Below, in pieces: positions 21,743-25,719 of a stretch of DNA of 25,719 bases. Numbering within the stretch: position 1 is the first letter of the stretch; each line of letters starts with the position of its first letter. This DNA is from a virus. Location of the stretch: IMG/VR virus record IMGVR_UViG_3300001533_002715, positions 1-25,719 of that record; one strand, 5' to 3'. A program made the translations under genes and the position numbers. Below the pieces are notes generated by a model that was given only the letters and a program-made list of their open reading frames with translations, made no database searches and had not been told where the DNA came from.

Positions 21743-22462
21743 TTGAGCGATAGTTTTAATTTAGGTAACATGGAATATCTCATACTCAACTACTCTTTAA
21801 AGGATAGATCATTCTGGCTAAAGGTTTTTGAAAATATAAAGCCAAAGTATTTTGAAAAAGATGAAAATAAACAAGTGTTTAAATTTTTCAGAGAGTTTTT
21901 TAACGAGTACAATGAATTACCAGATATCGATATAGCAAAAAACGAGTTGGGAGATTCACTAGATAAAACACTGCTAGATGGAATATATAATAAAGCAGAG
22001 CTTGAGAACGAGGAAAATAAAAAAGAATATATTTATAATAATACTCTTCGTTTTATAAAAGAAAGTATGATGTCAGATTCCCTAAGAAAATCCATAGAAT
22101 TAATGGAAGAGGGTAAATTTGACGAAATTGGCGAAGAGATTAAAAAGGTATTAACATTCAATCTTGACACTTCTTTGGGTATTTCCCTTGATCAAATTGA
22201 TGAAAGATATGAAAGAATAAATAAATTACAAACTGATAAAGTGCCTACTGGATTCCCACAGGTAGATGCTATTTTACACGGCGGATGGGCACGTAAAGAA
22301 CTATATAGTGTTGCCGCTCCTCCAGGTGTCGGCAAATGTCAAACTTATGATACCGAAATTGAAATTGAAATAGATGAAAATTGTGAAGAATATGAAATTT
22401 TGAAAAATCTTTTATATGATATATCCCACATAAGGACTAAAAATGGGAAACATAAGAGCTAA
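21743..22462 (+). CDS. 41: gp41-like replicative helicase, N-terminal part fused to intein N-fragment
   Basis: A 239-residue product. Residues 1-198 are the helicase N-extein: a helical N-terminal domain, the linker and FPQVDAILHGGWARKELYSV leading to Walker A APPGVGK (192-198). The motif is then interrupted: residue 199 is Cys and starts an intein block A (CQTYDTEIEIEID). The reading frame ends 40 residues later (TKNGKHKS, stop). The rest of the intein and the helicase are in the next gene, in another frame, overlapping by 20 bases. TTG start supported by AGGAG 6 bases upstream. Alone this part lacks the rest of the ATPase domain, so activity would need trans-splicing. Confidence 0.85.
   Translation: MSDSFNLGNMEYLILNYSLKDRSFWLKVFENIKPKYFEKDENKQVFKFFREFFNEYNELPDIDIAKNELGDSLDKTLLDGIYNKAELENEENKKEYIYNNTLRFIKESMMSDSLRKSIELMEEGKFDEIGEEIKKVLTFNLDTSLGISLDQIDERYERINKLQTDKVPTGFPQVDAILHGGWARKELYSVAAPPGVGKCQTYDTEIEIEIDENCEEYEILKNLLYDISHIRTKNGKHKS
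22337..22459 (+). other. Intein N-fragment (Int-N), 41 residues
   Basis: Begins at Cys199 of the upstream product, right after GVGK of Walker A. Block A pattern C-x2-YDTEIEIEI. It ends before the usual 'I.IGDL' segment, which is in the second gene, so the break lies between blocks A and B. That is unlike classical split inteins, which break at the endonuclease position. Confidence 0.82.
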
Positions 22463-22826
22463 AATAAAAATTGGTGATTTAGTAGAAGCTTTAGGTGCAA
22501 AAGCAGAAAAGCAAGAGGTAAACATAAATAACTATAATATAAAAGTTAACACTCCATATGGGTTTAAAAAGATTGATGGAGCAATGAAAACTGAAGAGTT
22601 GTCCATTGTTAATGTTAAAACAAATAGCTATTCTCTTAATTGTGCAACAAGACATAGAATAGAAACTAAAAATGGCTTTGACTTTGCTACAAATGCCAAA
22701 GAGGTTAAAACTAAAAATGGTTTTGAAGACTGTAAGATAACAGATTTGAATAAAAAAGAAAATTGTTATGACATACAGGTATCAGATGTACATAGTTATT
22801 GGTCTAATAATATGCACAGCCATAAT
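22443..22826 (+). other. Intein C-fragment (Int-C), 128 residues, no endonuclease
   Basis: Contains KIKIGDLVEALGAK, the block B-like segment LNCATRHRIET (H71), block F CYDIQVSDVHSYW and block G MHSHN ending in Asn128, followed by Ser as +1 residue. Penultimate His127 and Asn128 are the usual pair for Asn cyclisation. No LAGLIDADG or HNH domain lies between B and F, so this is a mini-intein. Confidence 0.83.
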
Positions 22827-23507
22827 TCTATCTTCCTTGCCAATTGGGCAGTTAATGCCATGAAGCAGGGTTATAACGTTTTAGTATATACTCTAGAAAT
22901 AGCTGAAGAAAGATTGTCAATGAGGCATGACGCTATTTTAACAAAAATACCAGTTGATGAGCTAGCTATAGACATTGATAAATTGAAAAAGAAATACCAA
23001 ATGTTTGCCAAGACATCTAAAGCTAATTTATGGATTAAAGAGTTTGCAACAAAGACCGCCTCCGTAAATCAATTAAAGGCTCATCATGAGCAACTTATGG
23101 TATATGAGAATTTCAAGCCAGATTTAATAATAGTTGACTATGCAGGTTTGATGAAGCCAACTTATAAAACTGGTGAGGGTTATGAAGACTTAAAGACTAT
23201 ATATGAGGATTTAAGAGGATGGGCTGGAGAGGCAGATCTGCCAATATTGACAGCTGCACAAACAAACAGAAAATCTCTTGGCGATAAGGGTGGAACAAAA
23301 GAGTTGATTACCCAAGCTCAGGTATCAGAGTCATTGGGTATTACACAAACACTAGATGTTTTTATGACTATAACACAGTCCCTTGAAGAAAAAGAAGACC
23401 AAATTATAAGTTTATATTTTGACAAACATAGAAATGGAGAATCTTCTAAGATGATGAAATTTAATATTAATTATAAAAACTTTTTGCTAGAGGAATTAGA
23501 TATTTAG
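22443..23507 (+). CDS. 41: Intein C-fragment fused to the C-terminal part of the gp41-like helicase
   Basis: A 354-residue product. Residues 1-128 are the intein C-fragment and 129-354 the helicase C-extein. The C-extein starts with Ser129, completing Walker A as GVGK-S, then IFLANWAVNAMKQGYNVL, TLEIAEERLSMRHDA, Walker B DLIIVDYAGLM, TAAQTNRKSL and the C-terminal FDKHRNGESSKM typical of DnaB/gp41. The spliced protein would have 424 residues (T4 gp41: 475). The ATG at 22443 has AAGGA at 22432-22436, 6 bases upstream. In its frame a stop at 22431 blocks upstream extension. The helicase unwinds the fork and pairs with the primase. Confidence 0.85.
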   Translation: MGNIRAKIKIGDLVEALGAKAEKQEVNINNYNIKVNTPYGFKKIDGAMKTEELSIVNVKTNSYSLNCATRHRIETKNGFDFATNAKEVKTKNGFEDCKITDLNKKENCYDIQVSDVHSYWSNNMHSHNSIFLANWAVNAMKQGYNVLVYTLEIAEERLSMRHDAILTKIPVDELAIDIDKLKKKYQMFAKTSKANLWIKEFATKTASVNQLKAHHEQLMVYENFKPDLIIVDYAGLMKPTYKTGEGYEDLKTIYEDLRGWAGEADLPILTAAQTNRKSLGDKGGTKELITQAQVSESLGITQTLDVFMTITQSLEEKEDQIISLYFDKHRNGESSKMMKFNINYKNFLLEELDI

Positions 23508-23536
23508 TAATTATCGATAAGGAATTATAATAAAGC

Positions 23537-24106
23537 ATGGATTGGTTTACAAGTGATCTACATTTAGGACATATTAAGATACTAGAAGGACCCAGAGGAA
23601 AGCTCTTTAATAGCATTAAAGATCATGATAATATTATAACTAACAATATATTAGAGGTTACAAGTCCTGGCGATAACTTGTATATACTTGGTGATATATT
23701 TTGGAAATATACAAGAGATCAAATTGCTGAGTTTTTTAATAAATTTAAAAAAAGAAAAGTAAATATACATTGGATAGTTGGCAATCATGATAGGATTAGA
23801 AGCACTGACCATAAAGCTGTAGTATTTATAGGTCCATTAAAGGATATAACAATTGAAAAGCAGCCAATAACGCTATGCCATTATCCAATGTATACTTGGA
23901 ATAAAAGCCACTATGGAGCATGGCATTTTTTTGGCCACCATCATTCTAATACACATGGTCATAAAGAAATCAAAGTATTTGAGGAGTCTGGTAAAAGATT
24001 AAACGTATGTTGTGAATTTCATAACTATAGGCCTATTAGTTTTGAACAGATCAGAGATATAATGAATACACGTCCTGATAATTGGGATATAATAAAAAGT
24101 AACTAA
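23537..24106 (+). CDS. Calcineurin-like metallophosphoesterase
   Basis: A 189-residue phosphoesterase. Metal-binding motifs are complete: SDLHLGH (6-12), LGDIF (51-55), VGNHD (81-85), CHYPMY and FFGHHHSNTHGH. The compact form resembles bacterial and phage phosphoesterases of the COG4186 type, whose substrates are largely unknown. It is distinct from gp47 in length and in lacking a C-terminal domain. AAGGA lies upstream of the ATG. It follows the helicase gene by 29 bases and may act on nucleotides or RNA ends during infection (inference). Confidence 0.82.
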   Translation: MDWFTSDLHLGHIKILEGPRGKLFNSIKDHDNIITNNILEVTSPGDNLYILGDIFWKYTRDQIAEFFNKFKKRKVNIHWIVGNHDRIRSTDHKAVVFIGPLKDITIEKQPITLCHYPMYTWNKSHYGAWHFFGHHHSNTHGHKEIKVFEESGKRLNVCCEFHNYRPISFEQIRDIMNTRPDNWDIIKSN

Positions 24107-24126
24107 ACTTATAAAGGATCTATATT

Positions 24127-24480
24127 ATGCATGATGGAGAATTCAAATATGTTGTTGCCAAAAAAGGAAATTTTTTTATAGTGGGCCTGAGCCCAATATT
24201 TAGTATATGTGATCATGAAAGTATTTTTAAAAGGATGAATGTTAAGAAAAATAAATTATATTCAGCCGGATTTATAAGACTTTTACCATGTAGTTTATTT
24301 TTACCATATAGTTTTCATGTTTATGGTGATTCAGAGTCTTTAAATTTAGAGCATAAAGAAGATGATAAAAAGATTATAACAAATATATCTAAGGACTTAG
24401 ATCTATATAAATTATATTATACTAGGTTAAAGAAAATTAACATGGATCCAATATATAGAAGATTTAGGAGAAAACTTTAA
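24127..24480 (+). CDS. Hypothetical phage protein, 117 residues
   Basis: Basic protein starting MHDGEFKYVVAKKGNFFIVG, with CDHESIFKRMN, SAGFIRLLP and FHVYGDSESLNLEHKEDD. The arrangement suggests a small beta-rich domain like those of many phage accessory proteins, but no named family is recognised. AAAGGA lies upstream of the ATG. The next gene starts 1 base after its stop. Confidence 0.6.
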   Translation: MHDGEFKYVVAKKGNFFIVGLSPIFSICDHESIFKRMNVKKNKLYSAGFIRLLPCSLFLPYSFHVYGDSESLNLEHKEDDKKIITNISKDLDLYKLYYTRLKKINMDPIYRRFRRKL

Positions 24481-24481
24481 T

Positions 24482-24859
24482 ATGGGAACTAATTATTATT
24501 TTAAAATGGAAGATGAAAAATATCATATCGGTAAATCAAGTGTAGGATGGAAATTTACATGGAGAACTCAACCTAAAATTGATGTATACTCTAGAGATCA
24601 ATGGAAAAATTTTATCACAAACAATAAAGGTGAAATAATTGATGAGTATGGTGATTTTGTAAATAAAGTAAATTTCTTTACTGATATAACAAATCCTGAA
24701 TTTAGAAAAAGAATATTTTCAGAAGCGAGCCCCGATGAAGAGCAAGACAACTCTGAATATTATTTGAAAAGCCACTTTTTAGAAACTAGGAATGAGGCTT
24801 TTCATTTTACTTATTTAGACAAAGATGATAATGATTTTATAATGGGGGAATTCTCATAA
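24482..24859 (+). CDS. MGTNYY-family conserved hypothetical protein
   Basis: A 125-residue protein. MGTNYYFKMEDEKYHIGKSS and VGWKFTWRTQP match a widespread family of unknown function in phages and bacteria that starts MGTNYY and contains HIGKSS-x-GW-x-F. Many members, as I recall them, have cysteines between these two motifs; here that segment is FKMEDEKY with none. Later, EIIDEYGDFVNKVNFF is also typical. Function unknown. Its stop overlaps the next start (TAATG). Confidence 0.7.
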   Translation: MGTNYYFKMEDEKYHIGKSSVGWKFTWRTQPKIDVYSRDQWKNFITNNKGEIIDEYGDFVNKVNFFTDITNPEFRKRIFSEASPDEEQDNSEYYLKSHFLETRNEAFHFTYLDKDDNDFIMGEFS

Positions 24860-25098
24860 TGATAGAAGTAAATGATATAAAAATAGAAAAGACAGAGTTT
24901 AAAGGTAAAGAGTATTTATCCATAAGACGCTGGTACGAAAAAGATGGTAAGGTTAGGCCTGGCAAACAAGGGATAAATTTAAAACGTGAAGAAGCGGAAG
25001 AACTAATTAAAAGCTTAACTCAATTAGCACAAAATAGTATTGACTTAGATCAAGAAATTGTAAATACGATTAACGATAATTTCTGGGAGTTGTTATAA
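24859..25098 (+). CDS. PC4/YdbC-like ssDNA-binding protein
   Basis: A 79-residue protein. KTEFKGKEYLSIRRWYEKDG, KVRPGKQGINLKREEAEELI and the closing helix follow the PC4 (transcriptional coactivator p15) pattern: four strands with 'YvdIR.wy...g...PtkkGi.L' then a helix. PC4-type proteins dimerise and bind ssDNA, and bacterial and phage forms (YdbC-like) act in DNA replication or transcription. A typical T4 gp32 is not visible in this window, so this could be an accessory ssDNA binder. TAATG overlaps join it to both neighbours. Confidence 0.75.
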   Translation: MIEVNDIKIEKTEFKGKEYLSIRRWYEKDGKVRPGKQGINLKREEAEELIKSLTQLAQNSIDLDQEIVNTINDNFWELL

Positions 25099-25325
25099 TG
25101 GAAAAGGTTAAGTATAAAATAAAACCCAAATGGAAAGTCATATTGATAATGATTTTTAGAGGCTGGTGGAAAATAGGTAAATATAATATTTCAAATTTGT
25201 TTGGGCCAGGCTGGTGGTCATATTCTAAATTTAGAGAATGTGGTAAAACGCTAGAAGGATTTATGGATGGTAGAATGTTCAAGACTGATATTTGGGATTT
25301 CCAAGAAATATTCACTGAGAGATAA
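25098..25325 (+). CDS. Small hypothetical protein, Trp-rich
   Basis: A 75-residue protein whose ATG overlaps the preceding stop. Basic with several tryptophans (MIFRGWWKIGKYN, FGPGWWSYSKF), ending DIWDFQEIFTER. Residues 14-21 are hydrophobic but too short for a membrane helix. Not recognised. Confidence 0.55.
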   Translation: MEKVKYKIKPKWKVILIMIFRGWWKIGKYNISNLFGPGWWSYSKFRECGKTLEGFMDGRMFKTDIWDFQEIFTER

Positions 25326-25363
25326 TTTCGATAATATTATATAATTATTTCAAGGAGTCATTT

Positions 25364-25627
25364 ATGAAAACAGTCATGGAAACTATACCATATGGTCCAA
25401 CTAGAGTTATTGTAGATGGTGATGGCTTAGGGGTTACATCTAATATAGCCAGAGAAAAATATAATATAGATCCTGATATTATATTCTTACGAAATGATGA
25501 GTGGTCATTGGGAGCTCCCACTAAATATGAGAATGTAGCTTATAGCATATGGGCTAGCGAATGGACTCACTTTGTAAGAAAGGGTAATAATGAATGGATA
25601 AGTATAAATGAATATTACAGAAAGTGA
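25364..25627 (+). CDS. Hypothetical protein, possibly truncated by the downstream IS
   Basis: An 87-residue protein starting MKTVMETIPYGPTRVIVDGD, with AAGGAG 8 bases before the ATG. Contains APTKYENVAYSIWASEWTHF and WISINEYYRK at the end. No family recognised. Its last codon and TGA stop (25622-25627) are the first bases of the 45-bp IS right-end repeat, so the natural C-terminus may have been cut by insertion. Confidence 0.6.
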   Translation: MKTVMETIPYGPTRVIVDGDGLGVTSNIAREKYNIDPDIIFLRNDEWSLGAPTKYENVAYSIWASEWTHFVRKGNNEWISINEYYRK

Positions 25628-25666
25628 ACTAATCACCCGCTAAAGACGGGTGATCTTCCTGCTTCA
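25622..25666. repeat. 45-bp direct repeat, copy 2 (TnpB element right end)
   Basis: Identical to 68-112. The hairpin arms are 25632-25639 and 25647-25654. The sequence to its left differs completely from that beside copy 1. Confidence 0.9.
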
Positions 25667-25719
25667 TTGACAAGACTTACTTCTAATTGCTTAGAAGCAT
25701 TGGTCTTCATCTCCACAGG
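25633..25719 (-). CDS. tnpB: TnpB C-terminus (partial, runs off right edge)
   Basis: The minus-strand frame is open for 28 residues to the window edge, reading PVEMKTNASKQLEVSL then VNEAGRSPVFSG and a stop at 25635-25633. It aligns without gaps to the tail at 79-210 but differs at many residues outside the last ten. TnpB is the RuvC-type RNA-guided nuclease of IS200/IS605 elements. Whether a full gene lies beyond the edge, or another miniature relic, cannot be told from here. Confidence 0.7.
   Translation of the reverse strand, partial: PVEMKTNASKQLEVSLVNEAGRSPVFSG

Larger units (their letters stand above)
25622..25719 (-). mobile_element. Right end of a second IS200/IS605-family element (partial)
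   Basis: The right-end hairpin plus TnpB tail are in the same orientation as the element at 68-329. The left end is outside the window. The insertion is directly at the end of the phage gene at 25364. Confidence 0.7.

Noticed and set aside
68-25666. The two 45-bp repeats as phage genome termini or attachment sites
   Set aside because: Each is attached to a TnpB tail on the same side and has unrelated DNA on the other, as expected for IS ends rather than att or terminal repeats.

Overview
The window is a piece of an AT-rich tailed-phage (myovirus) genome with T4-type gene content, or less likely a prophage of one. It holds recognisable T4-like neck, sheath and tube genes, a gp26/gp51-type baseplate gene, the gp46/gp47 recombination nuclease, UvsX, UvsW, a gp61-like primase and a gp41-like replicative helicase. 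Genes are packed tightly, often with TAATG or ATGA overlaps. Many starts have strong AAGGAGG-type ribosome binding sites, and a few use TTG or GTG. The host cannot be read from the sequence. The AT-richness, the strong Shine-Dalgarno sites and the IS200/IS605-type TnpB relics would fit a low-GC Firmicute, but that is inference.

Layout. 1-25: start of a minus-strand gene leaving the window. 68-329: a miniature IS200/IS605-family relic that keeps only a TnpB C-terminal tail/right end and a left-end-like hairpin. 372-1089: two minus-strand genes, the upstream one resembling a ribbon-helix-helix regulator, with a GA microsatellite in its leader. 1232-10149: plus-strand virion block with gp13-like and gp14-like neck proteins, several unknowns, gp15 tail terminator, a very long gp18 sheath, gp19 tube and a gp26/gp51-family protein with a small overlapping gene. 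10164-23507: DNA metabolism block with gp47, gp46, an acidic-repeat protein, UvsX, UvsW, an FmdB-like protein without cysteines, a tubulin/FtsZ-superfamily GTPase, primase and helicase. 23537-25627: small accessory genes including a metallophosphoesterase, an MGTNYY-family protein and a PC4-like ssDNA-binding protein. 25622-25719: right end of a second TnpB-type element whose last 45 bases are identical to those of the first.

Most notable. (1) The gp41-like helicase is fractured inside its Walker A motif by an intein carried on two overlapping genes. The break lies between intein blocks A and B, and the second gene has its own Shine-Dalgarno and ATG, so an active helicase would need protein trans-splicing. 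(2) A tubulin/FtsZ-like GTPase sits between UvsW and primase with a co-linear overlapping partner gene. (3) The first mini-IS carries two hairpins with the same loop and compensating stem changes, as expected for left and right ends recognised by one transposase. No tRNA, rRNA or CRISPR array was seen.
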